Assembly (NCBI GenBank): GCA_964057225.1
Contig: OZ059895.1
Span: 4,588,001-4,652,000 of the forward strand
Length of the DNA: 64,000 nt
Source of the DNA: Auanema rhodensis
Lineage: Eukaryota > Nematoda > Chromadorea > Rhabditida > Rhabditidae
Reading direction: 5' to 3'
Both the position numbers and the translations under genes were made by a program. Positions 6,541 to 19,100 of the stretch are shown one piece after another. Positions within the stretch are counted from its first letter, which is position 1; each line of letters starts with the position of its first letter. A model generated the notes under the pieces. It did not search any database, was not told the origin of the DNA, and saw only the letters and a program-made list of their open reading frames with translations.

Positions 6541-8627
6541 TATGTTTTTAGCAACTGTTTGGGGGCGTGGTTAGTAAATTCGGCATGGCTCTCTACTATG
6601 GAGTATCGGGGAGAAAAGGGCGTGAGCGAGGATACTTCTGATAGACGGGGAACGTCCTTGGTTCGAAGATCCTCCAGGATCTTTCTTAACGATCGATCTA
6701 TTCTTAGAATCTGAGGGAAGGCATTGGGATCATTTACGTTCGTAATTCCTTTAAGCCGTAGGTGGAAGTGCAGTTCACGGTTTCTGAAGGAGAGGTTAGG
6801 TGCTACCAGAGACGCAAAGTTCAATTTTCTCATTAGCGAGGCTAATGCTCTTATACTCAGCTCTGATTGAGCTGTTAAACGAGTGAGAGACTCGAGCAAA
6901 CCGTTTTTCTTGGCCTTTGGGAGAGACCAGCTCATCGATCTTGAATTCAGCTGAATACCAAGAAATTCTATTTCTTGTGTGGGTATCATAATTGATTTAT
7001 CCCAGTTTATCGTAAAACCCGCGCGATCAAAAGTAATTAGAATCTCTGTTAGTTGGGACCTGAGACAATCAGGATCCTCCGAGATGAACAGCCAGTCATC
7101 TAAGTAGTTGATGAGATTGATCCCTTTACCCCGAAAATGGGATACCAGAACACGCATTAGCTTATGGAATATGTAGGGGGCTGAGCTCAGCCCAAAAGGG
7201 AGTGCTCTAAATAGGAAAGTGCGCCCCTCTGCTGTGAAAGCTAGGAAGGGTTGATCCTTCGGATCGATACTAATCGCGTGGTAGGCTGAATGGAAATCGA
7301 TTTTGATCATGAAATTATCCCGTCGTAGGAGCGACGGGATGTCCCGAAGGGATTCTAGCTTGAACTTGGGTACTCGGAGAAAAGTGTTCAGGCGCTTTAA
7401 ATTGAGGATGAAACGGGCCGTGCCGTCCGCCTTGGGAACGTGGAAGGTCGGGGATATGAAAACCTTCTCCCTCGGGGCGGCCTCTCGAATGGCGCCAGTG
7501 TACAGCAGTTCCTGGATATCCGACCTGGGTTGCTCCGGCAAGGTAGAGCAGATGGGTGGCAGCGATAAAGGTGGAGGTGTGCGGGCAAAGGGGAGACTAT
7601 AGCCCTGAACCGCGTTAAGGATCTCCTTGTCCCTGGAGATGGACGCCCAAAAGGTTGTGGTGGAGGATACCCGGCATGCGAAAGGAAAAGTGACTAACCT
7701 CTTTCTCTGGTTAGTAGCGAACGTTGAGAAGGTAGCTTGTCTCTTGGGGGCTGAGCGTGGCCGTTGGGCATCATTCCTGCGAGGAGTTGTTCTGGAGCTT
7801 CTGGACAGTTCGGAGTACGACGATAGTTCTGCTCTGAGCTTCTTGCCAAACAGTTCGGGTGCCGAATCCTCTGGAGCGTTGTCTACCGGGATCACGGTTC
7901 CATAGATGGGGGACTTCTTGAAGCTAGGCATGGCTCGGTAGGGTTGAGAGATCTTCATCTTGGTTAGAGCACACTCTCGCAAGTTGGTGCAGTGGGTCTT
8001 GATGTTAGCGCTGAGGAAGCGCTCCACTATGGCAAAGTATGCCTCCTGTTTTGTTGACAGACGAGAGTCCCTATCTATCCTGCCCAGCTTGCGAATTATC
8101 TTGATGTTAGAAAGAACGATTAGATCATTCTCGTATGCCGTGCGTATCTCAGCTTCGGACAGACGGATAGTGGGCTTGATGTTATTGTCCACGTGAGTAG
8201 TGTAGCGGTCGTCCAAGACCGGTAGTCGAGCGAACGGTGAGTCGATATTTGGGAGTTCCGAGATGAGCTCAGCTCTCTCGGTCGAGGACATGAGCAGTCC
8301 CGAGGCGAGTCTCTCGAAATCAGCAGTCTCGGAGGAAAATAGGCGAACGAGTGGCCTAGATCTGGGTCCGTGTGCCTCCGGTGGCATGGGGACCGTTTCG
8401 TCTTCGTCGTCCTCTGAATAGAGGTCCTCTTTCTCGGGCTGGTCCGAGTTCGGAGGTGGTGGGGAAGGAGCTTCTACCCTTCTCCTCTCGACGTGTTGAC
8501 GGTCGGTGGAGATAGACGTTGGAGATGTTGAGCGTGACGATCTCGAAGAAGAAGAGCTGAAGGCTCGTACTCTTCTCGGAGAAGTTTCAGTCGGGGCTTG
8601 TCCCTGACGAGTGTGGCTTGGAGCCAT
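6534..8627 (-). CDS. Gag-like/reverse transcriptase protein, DIRS/Ngaro-like
   Basis: 697 residues from an ATG at 8627. Residues 1-90 are a Ser/Arg/Pro-rich and then acidic disordered tail (SEDDEDE). Residues 95-240 are helical and gag-like, without a zinc knuckle. At 326-347 (FWASISRDKEILNAV..GYSLPF) is a segment typical of the region before the RT in DIRS-order elements. The RT domain covers about 365-565: the substrate-binding part PTFHVPKADGTARFILNLK, first catalytic D444 (IKIDFHSAY), ALPFGLSSAP (475-484) and YLDDW with D510 and D511. The frame ends about 130 residues after the RT core with no RNase H and no tyrosine recombinase. The catalytic residues are intact and there is no frameshift, so it could be an intact but unusual protein or a 3'-truncated element. 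Confidence 0.8.
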   Translation of the reverse strand: MAPSHTRQGQAPTETSPRRVRAFSSSSSRSSRSTSPTSISTDRQHVERRRVEAPSPPPPNSDQPEKEDLYSEDDEDETVPMPPEAHGPRSRPLVRLFSSETADFERLASGLLMSSTERAELISELPNIDSPFARLPVLDDRYTTHVDNNIKPTIRLSEAEIRTAYENDLIVLSNIKIIRKLGRIDRDSRLSTKQEAYFAIVERFLSANIKTHCTNLRECALTKMKISQPYRAMPSFKKSPIYGTVIPVDNAPEDSAPELFGKKLRAELSSYSELSRSSRTTPRRNDAQRPRSAPKRQATFSTFATNQRKRLVTFPFACRVSSTTTFWASISRDKEILNAVQGYSLPFARTPPPLSLPPICSTLPEQPRSDIQELLYTGAIREAAPREKVFISPTFHVPKADGTARFILNLKRLNTFLRVPKFKLESLRDIPSLLRRDNFMIKIDFHSAYHAISIDPKDQPFLAFTAEGRTFLFRALPFGLSSAPYIFHKLMRVLVSHFRGKGINLINYLDDWLFISEDPDCLRSQLTEILITFDRAGFTINWDKSIMIPTQEIEFLGIQLNSRSMSWSLPKAKKNGLLESLTRLTAQSELSIRALASLMRKLNFASLVAPNLSFRNRELHFHLRLKGITNVNDPNAFPQILRIDRSLRKILEDLRTKDVPRLSEVSSLTPFSPRYSIVESHAEFTNHAPKQLLKTYF

Positions 8628-8805
8628 GGACGATCGTATGTGAGGCTCAACGAAAAAACTGAAATGAATAAGGACGATCGCTTACTCTCACTGTTTCCCG
8701 CCCAAAGAAACGTGGGAAAGGGAACCTGAGAGATAATTTGAATTTTTTTTTTTTGTTTGTTTTATGTGAGGACCTATTACGAAATAAAGCATTTCGAATA
8801 AATAT
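8628..8805 (-). promoter_or_regulatory. 5' leader of the RT element, next to the satellite
   Basis: About 178 bases without a gene. Seen here: GGACGATCG repeated at 8628-8636 and 8672-8680; TATGTGAGG repeated at 8637-8645 and 8763-8771; a T-run on the + strand near 8743-8753; TTTCCCGC at 8694-8701, which fits the E2F consensus TTTSSCGC; and an inverted pair CGAAAT / ATTTCG near 8780-8797. No clear TATA box was found. These are sequence observations; promoter function is inference. Confidence 0.35.
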
Positions 8806-8891
8806 AATCCGCATCGAATGCACTATACTTCATTGAGAAACGCTTAATACAAAAATTAGTTATGATCGTTTGAAAAATGATGCATTAGTGT

Positions 8892-8919
8892 ATGTTGAGT
8901 TTCCATGTACACTCAACAT
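8892..8919 (+). repeat. Conserved hairpin 1 of the satellite monomer (first copy)
   Basis: ATGTTGAGT and ACTCAACAT form 9-base perfect arms around TTCCATGTAC. The motif is kept in essentially all monomers. GTGTA just before it and TACAC in the loop region offer a competing pairing. The TTAGTTTATG variant of some right-hand units touches only this second pairing. Confidence 0.7.
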
Positions 8920-9069
8920 TGCTTCCAAAAACATTTTGACAAAACTTTTTTCGAAAAATTTAAAAATAATTTAGCAAAAAGTAGATGTTTTTAGATTCCT
9001 TTTTTCAAGGCAAAGACGATGGACAATGTTTTTAAACGAAAAAATTAATTCTTCAGTGTGAAAATCGAG

Positions 9070-9091
9070 GATATAAGTGTGAACTTATATC
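9070..9091 (+). repeat. Conserved hairpin 2 of the satellite monomer (first copy)
   Basis: GATATAAGT and ACTTATATC form 9-base perfect arms around GTGA. Two common variants change one arm each: GATATATGT on the left arm and ACATATATC on the right arm. Confidence 0.75.
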
Positions 9092-12000
9092 AGTTGATAT
9101 CTCGGTGCATTTTCAAGCTAGCGCAAATCTGATAACACAGATCGACGCAGCTTAAAAATCCGCATCGAATGCACTATACTTCATTGAGAAACGCTTAATA
9201 CAAAAATTAGTTATGATCGTTTGAAAAATGATGCATTAGTGTATGTTGAGTTTCCATGTACACTCAACATTGCTTCCAAAAACATTTTGACAAAAATTTT
9301 TTCGAAAAATTTCAAAATAATATAGCGAAAAGTAGATGTTTTTAGATTCCTTTTTTCAAGGCAAAGACGATGGACAATGTTATTCAACGAAAAAATTAAT
9401 TCTTCAGGGTGAAAATCGAGGATATATGTGTGAACTTATATCAGTTGATATCTCGGTGCATTTTCAAGCTAGCGCAAATCTGATAACACAGATCGACGCA
9501 GCTTAAAAATCCGCATCGAATGCACTATACTTCATTGAGAAACGCTTAATACAAAAATTAGTTATGATCGTTTGAAAAATGATGCATTAGTGTATGTTGA
9601 GTTTCCATGTACACTCAACATTGCTTCCAAAAACATTTTGACAAAACTTTTTTCGAAAAATTTAAAAATAATTTAGCAAAAAGTAGATGTTTTTAGATTC
9701 CTTTTTTCAAGGCAAAGACGATGGACAATGTTTTTAAACGAAAAAATTAATTCTTCAGTGTGAAAATCGAGGATATAAGTGTGAACTTATATCAGTTGAT
9801 ATCTCGGTGCATTTTCAAGCTAGCGCAAATCTGATAACACAGATCGACGCAGCTTAAAAATCCGCATCGAATGCACTATACTTCATTGAGAAACGCTTAA
9901 TACAAAAATTAGTTATGATCGTTTGAAAAATGATGCATTAGTGTATGTTGAGTTTCCATGTACACTCAACATTGCTTCCAAAAACATTTTGACAAAAATT
10001 TTTTCGAAAAATTTCAAAATAATATAGCGAAAAGTAGATGTTTTTAGATTCCTTTTTTCAAGGCAAAGACGATGGACAATGTTATTCAACGAAAAAATTA
10101 ATTCTTCAGGGTGAAAATCGAGGATATATGTGTGAACTTATATCAGTTGATATCTCGGTGCATTTTCAAGCTAGCGCAAATCTGATAACACAGATCGACG
10201 CAGCTTAAAAATCCGCATCGAATGCATTATACTTCATTGAGAAACGCTTAATACAAAAATTAGTTATGATCGTTTGAAAAATGATGCATTAGTGTATGTT
10301 GAGTTTCCATGTACACTCAACATTGCTTCCAAAAACATTTTGACAAAAATTTTTTCGAAAAATTTCGAAATAATTTAGCAAAAAGTAGATGTTTTTAGAT
10401 TCCTTTTTTCAAGGCAAAGATGATGGACAATGTTATTCAACGAAAAAATCAATTCTTCAGGGTGAAAATCGAGGATATAAGTGTGAACTTATATCAGTTG
10501 ATATCTCGGTGCATTTTCAAGCTAGCGCAAATCTGATAACACAGATCGACGCAGCTTAAAAATCCGCATCGAATGCACTATACTTCATTGAGAAACGCTT
10601 AATACAAAAATTAGTTATGATCGTTTGAAAAATGATGCATTAGTGTATGTTGAGTTTCCATGTACACTCAACATTGCTTCCAAAAACATTTTGACAAAAA
10701 TTTTTTCGAAAAATTTCAAAATAATATAGCAAAAAGTAGATGTTTTTAGATTCCTTTTTTCAAGGCAAAGACGATGGACAATGTTATTCAACGAAAAAAT
10801 TAATTCTTCAGGGTGAAAATCGAGGATATATGTGTGAACTTATATCAGTTGATATCTCGGTGCATTTTCAAGCTAGCGCAAATCTGATAACACAGATCGA
10901 CGCAGCTTAAAAATCCGCATCGAATGCACTATACTTCATTGAGAAACGCTTAATACAAAAATTAGTTATGATCGTTTGAAAAATGATGCATTAGTGTATG
11001 TTGAGTTTCCATGTACACTCAACATTGCTTCCAAAAACATTTTGACAAAAATTTTTTCGAAAAATTTCGAAATAATTTAGCAAAAAGTAGATGTTTTTAG
11101 ATTCCTTTTTTCAAGGCAAAGATGATGGACAATGTTATTCAACGAAAAAATCAATTCTTCAGGGTGAAAATCGAGGATATAAGTGTGAACTTATATCAGT
11201 TGATATCTCGGTGCATTTTTAAGCTAGCGCAAATCTGATAACACAGATCGACGCAGCTTAAAAATCCGCATCGAATGCACTATACTACATTAAGAAACGC
11301 TTAATACAAAAATTAGTTATGATCGTTTGAAAAATGATGCATTAGTGTATGTTGAGTTTCCATGTACACTCAACATTGCTTCCAAAAACATTTTGACAAC
11401 AATTTTTTCGAAAAATTTCAAAATAATTTAGCAAAAAGTAGATGTTTTTAGATTCCTTTTTTCAAGGCAAAGATGATGGACAATGTTATTCAACGAAAAA
11501 ATCAATTCTTCAGGGTGAAAATCGAGGATATAAGTGTGAACTTATATCAGTTGATATCTCGGTGCATTTTCAAGCTAGCGCAAATCTGATAACACAGATC
11601 GACGCAGCTTAAAAATCCGCATCGAATGCACTATACTTCATTGAGAAACGCTTAATACAATAATTAGTTATGATCGTTTGAAAAATGATGCATTAGTGTA
11701 TGTTGAGTTTCCATGTACACTCAACATTGCTTCCAAAAACATTTTGACAAAAATTTTTTCGAAAAATTTCAAAATAATTTAGCAAAAAGTAGATGTTTTT
11801 AGATTCCTTTTTTCAAGGCAAAGACGATGGACAATGTTATTAAACGAAAAAATTAATTCTTCAGTGTGAAAATCGAGGATATAAGTGTGAACTTATATCA
11901 GTTGATATCTCGGTGCATTTTCAAGCTAGCGCAAATCTGATAACACAGATCGACGCAGCTTAAAAATCCGCATCGAATGCACTATACTTCATTGAGAAAC

Positions 12001-12669
12001 GCTTAATACAAAAATTAGTTATGATCGTTTGAAAAATGATGCATTAGTGTATGTTGAGTTTCCATGTACACTCAACATTGCTTCCAAAAACATTTTGACA
12101 AAAATTTTTTCGAAAAATTTCAAAATAATTTAGCAAAAAGTAGATGTTTTTAGATTCCTTTTTTCAAGGCAAAGACGATGGACAATGTTTTTAAACGAAA
12201 AAATTAATTCTTCAGTGTGAAAATCGAGGATATAAGTGTGAACTTATATCAGTTGATATCTCGGTGCATTTTCAAGCTAGCGCAAATCTGATAACACAGA
12301 TCGACGCAGCTTAAAAATCCGCATCGAATGCACTATACTTCATTGAGAAACGCTTAATACAAAAATTAGTTATGATCGTTTGAAAAATGATGCATTAGTG
12401 TATGTTGAGTTTCCATGTACACTCAACATTGCTTCCAAAAACATTTTGACAAAAATTTTTTCGAAAAATTTCGAAATAATTTAGCAAAAAGTAGATGTTT
12501 TTAGATTCCTTTTTTCAAGGCAAAGATGATGGACAATGTTATTCAACGAAAAAATCAATTCTTCAGGGTGAAAATCGAGGATATAAGTGTGAACTTATAT
12601 CAGTTGATATCTCGGTGCATTTTTAAGCTAGCGCAAATCTGATAACACAGATCGACGCAGCTTAAAAAT

Positions 12670-15600
12670 CCACATCGAATGCACTATACTACATTAAGAA
12701 ACGCTTAATACAAAAATTAGTTATGATCGTTTGAAAAATGATGCATTAGTGTATGTTGAGTTTCCATGTACACTCAACATTGCTTCCAAAAACATTTTGA
12801 CAACAATTTTTTCGAAAAATTTCAAAATAATTTAGCAAAAAGTAGATGTTTTTAGATTCCTTTTTTCAAGGCAAAGATGATGGACAATGTTATTCAACGA
12901 AAAAATCAATTCTTCAGGGTGAAAATCGAGGATATAAGTGTGAACTTATATCAGTTGATATCTCGGTGCATTTTCAAGCTAGCGCAAATCTGATAACACA
13001 GATCGACGCAGCTTAAAAATCCGCATCGAATGCACTATACTTCATTGAGAAACGCTTAATACAAAAATTAGTTATGATCGTTTGAAAAATGATGCATTAG
13101 TGTATGTTGAGTTTCCATGTACACTCAACATTGCTTCCAAAAACATTTTGACAAAAATTTTTTCGAAAAATTTCAAAATAATTTAGCAAAAAGTAGATGT
13201 TTTTAGATTCCTTTTTTCAAGGCAAAGACGATGGACAATGTTATTAAACGAAAAAATTAATTCTTCAGTGTGAAAATCGAGGATATAAGTGTGAACTTAT
13301 ATCAGTTGATATCTCGGTGCATTTTCAAGCTAGCGCAAATCTGATAACACAGATCGACGCAGCTTAAAAATCCGCATCGAATGCACTATACTTCATTGAG
13401 AAACGCTTTATACAAAAATTAGTTATGATCGTTTGAAAAATGATGCATTAGTGTATGTTGAGTTTCCATGTACACTCAACATTGCTTCCAAAAACATTTT
13501 GACAAAAATTTTTTCGAAAAATTTCAAAATAATTTAGCAAAAAGTAGATGTTTTTAGATTCCTTTTTTCAAGGCAAAGACGATGGACAATGTTTTTAAAC
13601 GAAAAAATTAATTCTTCAGTGTGAAAATCGAGGATATAAGTGTGAACTTATATCAGTTGATATCTCGGTGCATTTTCAAGCTAGCGCAAATCTGATAACA
13701 CAGATCGACGCAGCTTGAAAATCCGCATCGAATGCACTATACTTCATTGAGAAACGCTTAATACAAAAATTAGTTATGATCGTTTGAAAAATGATGCATT
13801 AGTGTATGTTGAGTTTCCATGTACACTCAACATTGCTTCCAAAAACATTTTGACAAAAATTTTTTCGAAAAATTTCAAAATAATTTAGCAAAAAGTAGAT
13901 GTTTTTAGATTCCTTTTTTCAAGGCAAAGACGATGGACAATGTTATTAAACGAAAAAATTAATTCTTCAGTGTGAAAATCGAGGATATAAGTGTGAACTT
14001 ATATCAGTTGATATCTCGGTGCATTTTCAAGCTAGCGCAAATCTGATAACACAGATCGACGCAGCTTAAAAATCCGCATCGAATGCACTATACTACACTG
14101 AGAAACGCTTAATACAAAAATTAGTTATGATCGTTTGAAAAATGATGCATTAGTGTATGTTGAGTTTCCATGTACACTCAACATTGCTTCCAAAAACATT
14201 TTGACAAAAATTTTTTCGAAAAATTTCGAAATAATTTAGCAAAAAGTAGATGTTTTTAGATTCCTTTTTTCAAGGCAAAGATGATGGACAATGTTATTCA
14301 ACGAAAAAATCAATTCTTCAGGGTGAAAATCGAGGATATAAGTGTGAACTTATATCAGTTGATATCTCGGTGCATTTTTAAGCTAGCGCAAATCTGATAA
14401 CACAGATCGACGCAGCTTAAAAATCCACATCGAATGCACTATACTACATTAAGAAACGCTTAATACAAAAATTAGTTATGATCGTTTGAAAAATGATGCA
14501 TTAGTGTATGTTGAGTTTCCATGTACACTCAACATTGCTTCCAAAAACATTTTGACAACAATTTTTTCGAAAAATTTCAAAATAATTTAGCAAAAAGTAG
14601 ATGTTTTTAGATTCCTTTTTTCAAGGCAAAGATGATGGACAATGTTATTCAACGAAAAAATCAATTCTTCAGGGTGAAAATCGAGGATATAAGTGTGAAC
14701 TTATATCAGTTGATATCTCGGTGCATTTTCAAGCTAGCGCAAATCTGATAACACAGATCGACGCAGCTTAAAAATCCGCATCGAATGCACTATACTTCAT
14801 TGAGAAACGCTTAATACAAAAATTAGTTATGATCGTTTGAAAAATGATGCATTAGTGTATGTTGAGTTTCCATGTACACTCAACATTGCTTCCAAAAACA
14901 TTTTGACAAAAATTTTTTCGAAAAATTTCAAAATAATTTAGCAAAAAGTAGATGTTTTTAGATTCCTTTTTTCAAGGCAAAGACGATGGACAATGTTATT
15001 AAACGAAAAAATTAATTCTTCAGTGTGAAAATCGAGGATATAAGTGTGAACTTATATCAGTTGATATCTCGGTGCATTTTCAAGCTAGCGCAAATCTGAT
15101 AACACAGATCGACGCAGCTTAAAAATCCGCATCGAATGCACTATACTTCATTGAGAAACGCTTTATACAAAAATTAGTTATGATCGTTTGAAAAATGATG
15201 CATTAGTGTATGTTGAGTTTCCATGTACACTCAACATTGCTTCCAAAAACATTTTGAAAAAAATTTTTTCGAAAAATTTCAAAATAATTTAGCAAAAAGT
15301 AGATGTTTTTAGATTCCTTTTTTCAAGGCAAAGACGATGGACAATGTTTTTAAACGAAAAAATTAATTCTTCAGTGTGAAAATCGAGGATATAAGTGTGA
15401 ACTTATATCAGTTGATATCTCGGTGCATTTTCAAGCTAGCGCAAATCTGATAACACAGATCGACGCAGCTTGAAAATCCGCATCGAATGCACTATACTTC
15501 ATTGAGAAACGCTTAATACAAAAATTAGTTATGATCGTTTGAAAAATGATGCATTAGTGTATGTTGAGTTTCCATGTACACTCAACATTGCTTCCAAAAA

Positions 15601-16179
15601 CATTTTGACAAAAATTTTTTCGAAAAATTTCAAAATAATTTAGCAAAAAGTAGATGTTTTTAGATTCCTTTTTTCAAGGCAAAGACGATGGACAATGTTA
15701 TTAAACGAAAAAATTAATTCTTCAGTGTGAAAATCGAGGATATAAGTGTGAACTTATATCAGTTGATATCTCGGTGCATTTTCAAGCTAGCGCAAATCTG
15801 ATAACACAGATCGACGCAGCTTAAAAATCCGCATCGAATGCACTATACTACACTGAGAAACGCTTAATACAAAAATTAGTTATGATCGTTTGAAAAATGA
15901 TGCATTAGTGTATGTTGAGTTTCCATGTACACTCAACATTGCTTCCAAAAACATTTTGACAAAAATTTGTTCGAAAAATTTCAAAATAATTTAGCAAAAA
16001 GTAGATGTTTTTAGATTCCTTTTTTCAAGGCAAAGACGATGGACAATGTTATTCAACGAAAAAATTAATTCTTCAGGGTGAAAATCGAGGATATAAGTGT
16101 GAACTTATATCAGTTGATATCTCGGTGCATTTTCAAGCTAGCGCAAATCTGATAACACAGATCGACGCAGCTTAAAAAT
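12670..16179 (+). repeat. Pentamer higher-order repeat (2 x 1755 bp)
   Basis: Units starting at 12670, 13021, 13372, 13723 and 14074 correspond to those starting at 14425, 14776, 15127, 15478 and 15829. Markers: CCACATCG with ACTACATTAAG, then TTATTAAAC, then GCTTTATAC with CAGCTTGAAAAT, then TTATTAAAC, then ACTACACTGAG. The last pair differs at several sites, so it is a recombinant end. An earlier tetramer phase of the same unit types is visible from 10915. Confidence 0.8.
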
Positions 16180-19100
16180 CCGCATCGAATGCATTATACT
16201 TCATTGAGAAACGCTTAATACAAAAATTAGTTATGATCGTTTGAAAAATGATGCATTAGTGTATGTTGAGTTTCCATGTACACTCAACATTGCTTCCAAA
16301 AACATTTTGACAAAAATTTTTTCGAAAAATTTCAAAATAATTTAGCAAAAAGTAGATGTTTTTAGATTCCTTTTTTCAAGGCAAAGACGATGGACAATGT
16401 TTTTAAACGAAAAAATTAATTCTTCAGTGTGAAAATCGAGGATATAAGTGTGAACTTATATCAGTTGATATCTCGGTGCATTTTCAAGCTAGCGCAAATC
16501 TGATAACACAGATCGACGCAGCTTAAAAATCCGCATCGAATGCACTATACTTCATTGAGAAACGCTTAATACAAAAATTAGTTATGATCGTTTGAAAAAT
16601 GATGGATTAGTGTATGTTGAGTTTCCATGTACACTCAACATTGCTTCCAAAAACATTTTGACAACAATTTTTTCAAAAAATTTCAAAATAATTTAGCAAA
16701 AAGTAGATGTTTTTAGATTCCTTTTTTCAAGGCAAAGATGATGGACAATGTTATTCAACGAAAAAATTAATTCTTCAGGGTGAAAATCGAGGATATAAGT
16801 GTGAACATATATCAGTTGATATCTCGGTGCATTTTCAAGCTAGCGCAAATCTGATAACACAGATCGACGCAGCTTAAAAATCCGCATCGAATGCACTATA
16901 CTTCATTGAGAAACGCTTAATACAAAAATTAGTTATGATCGTTTGAAAAATGATGCATTAGTGTATGTTGAGTTTCCATGTACACTCAACATTGCTTCCA
17001 AAAACATTTTGACAAAAATTTTTTCGAAAAATTTCAAAATAATTTAGCAAAAAGTAGATGTTTTTAGATTCCTTTTTTCAAGGCAAAGACGATGGACAAT
17101 GTTATTAAACGAAAAAATTAATTCTTCAGTGTGAAAATCGAGGATATAAGTGTGAACTTATATCAGTTGATATCTCGGTGCATTTTCAAGCTAGCGCAAA
17201 TCTGATAACACAGATCGACGCAGCTTAAAAATCCGCATCGAATGCACTATACTTCATTGAGAAACGCTTAATACAAAAATTAGTTATGATCGTTTGAAAA
17301 ATGATGCATTAGTGTATGTTGAGTTTCCATGTACACTCAACATTGCTTCCAAAAACATTTTGACAAAAATTTTTTCGAAAAATTTCAAAATAATTTAGCA
17401 AAAAGTAGATGTTTTTAGATTCCTTTTTTCAAGGCAAAGACGATGGACAATGTTTTTAAACGAAAAAATTAATTCTTCAGTGTGAAAATCGAGGATATAA
17501 GTGTGAACTTATATCAGTTGATATCTCGGTGCATTTTCAAGCTAGCGCAAATCTGATAACACAGATCGACGCAGCTTAAAAATCCGCATCGAATGCACTA
17601 TACTTCATTGAGAAACGCTTAAAACAAAAATTAGTTATGATCGTTTGAAAAATGATGCATTAGTGTATGTTGAGTTTCCATGTACACTCAACATTGCTTC
17701 CAAAAACATTTTGACAAAAATTTTTTCGAAAAATTTCAAAATAATTTAGCAAAAAGTAGATGTTTTTAGATTCCTTTTTTCAAGGCAAAGACGATGGACA
17801 ATGTTTTTAAACGAAAAAATTAATTCTTCAGTGTGAAAATCGAGGATATAAGTGTGAACTTATATCAGTTGATATCTCGGTGAATTTTCAAGCTAGCGCA
17901 AATCTGATAACACAGATCGACGCAGCTTAAAAATCCGCATCGAATGCACTATACTTCATTGAGAAACGCTTAATACAAAAATTAGTTATGATCGTTTGAA
18001 AAATGATGCATTAGTGTATGTTGAGTTTCCATGTACACTCAACATTGCTTCCAAAAACATTTTGACAAAAATTTTTTCGAAAAATTTCAAAATAATATAG
18101 CAAAAAGTAGATGTTTTTAGATTCCTTTTTTCAAGGCAAAGACGATGGACAATGTTATTCAACGAAAAAATTAATTCTTCAGTGTGAAAATCGAGGATAT
18201 AAGTGTGAACTTATATCAGTTGATATCTCGGTGCATTTTCAAGCTAGCGCAAATCTGATAACACAGATCGACGCAGCTTAAAAATCCGCATCGAATGCAC
18301 TATACTTCATTGAGAAACGCTTAATACAAAAATTAGTTATGATCGTTTGAAAAATGATGCATTAGTGTATGTTGAGTTTCCATGTACACTCAACATTGCT
18401 TCCAAAAACATTTTGACAAAAATTTTTTCGAAAAATTTCAAAATAATATAGCAAAAAGTAGATGTTTTTAGATTCCTTTTTTCAAGGCAAAGACGATGGA
18501 CAATGTTATTCAACGAAAAAATTAATTCTTCAGGGTGAAAATCGAGGATATATGTGTGAACTTATATCAGTTGATATCTCGGTGCATTTTCAAGCTAGCG
18601 CAAATCTGATAACACAGATCGACGCAGCTTAAAAATCCGCATCGAATGCACTATACTTCATTGAGAAACGCTTAATACAAAAATTAGTTATGATCGTTTG
18701 AAAAATGATGCATTAGTGTATGTTGAGTTTCCATGTACACTCAACATTGCTTCCAAAAACATTTTGACAACAATTTTTTCGAAAAATTTCAAAATAATAT
18801 AGCAAAAAGTAGATGTTTTTAGATTCCTTTTTTCAAGGCAAAGACGATGGACAATGTTATTAAACGAAAAAATTAATTCTTCAGTGTGAAAATCGAGGAT
18901 ATAAGTGTGAACTTATATCAGTTGATATCTCGGTGCATGTTCAAGCTAGCGCAAATCTGATAACACAGATCGACGCAGCTTAAAAATCCGCATCGAATGC
19001 ACTATACTTCATTGAGAAACGCTTAAAACAAAAATTAGTTATGATCGTTTGAAAAATGATGCATTAGTGTATGTTGAGTTTCCATGTACACTCAACATTG

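Larger units (their letters stand above)
6422..8805 (-). mobile_element. DIRS/Ngaro-like retroelement, probably incomplete
   Basis: The unit reads on the - strand from about 8805 to 6422. It has a leader of about 180 bases, one long gag-RT frame and a short 3' region of 27/30-bp repeats and a hairpin. It is bounded by satellite on one side and AT-rich DNA on the other. DIRS-order elements normally also have RNase H, a tyrosine recombinase and split or inverted repeats; none of these was recognised. The limits given are those of composition and repeats, not proven termini. Confidence 0.55.
8809..10212 (+). repeat. Edge dimer higher-order repeat (2 x 702 bp)
   Basis: Units 1 and 3 share features rarely or never seen elsewhere (GACAAAACTTTTTT and AATTTAAAAATAATT), together with TTTTTAAAC. 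Units 2 and 4 share AATATAGCGAAAAG and GATATATGTG. The pair 8809-9510 is therefore repeated as 9511-10212. Confidence 0.85.

Noticed and set aside
7303-8196. + strand open frames over the RT gene
   Set aside because: Antisense shadows of the RT frame in GC-richer DNA.
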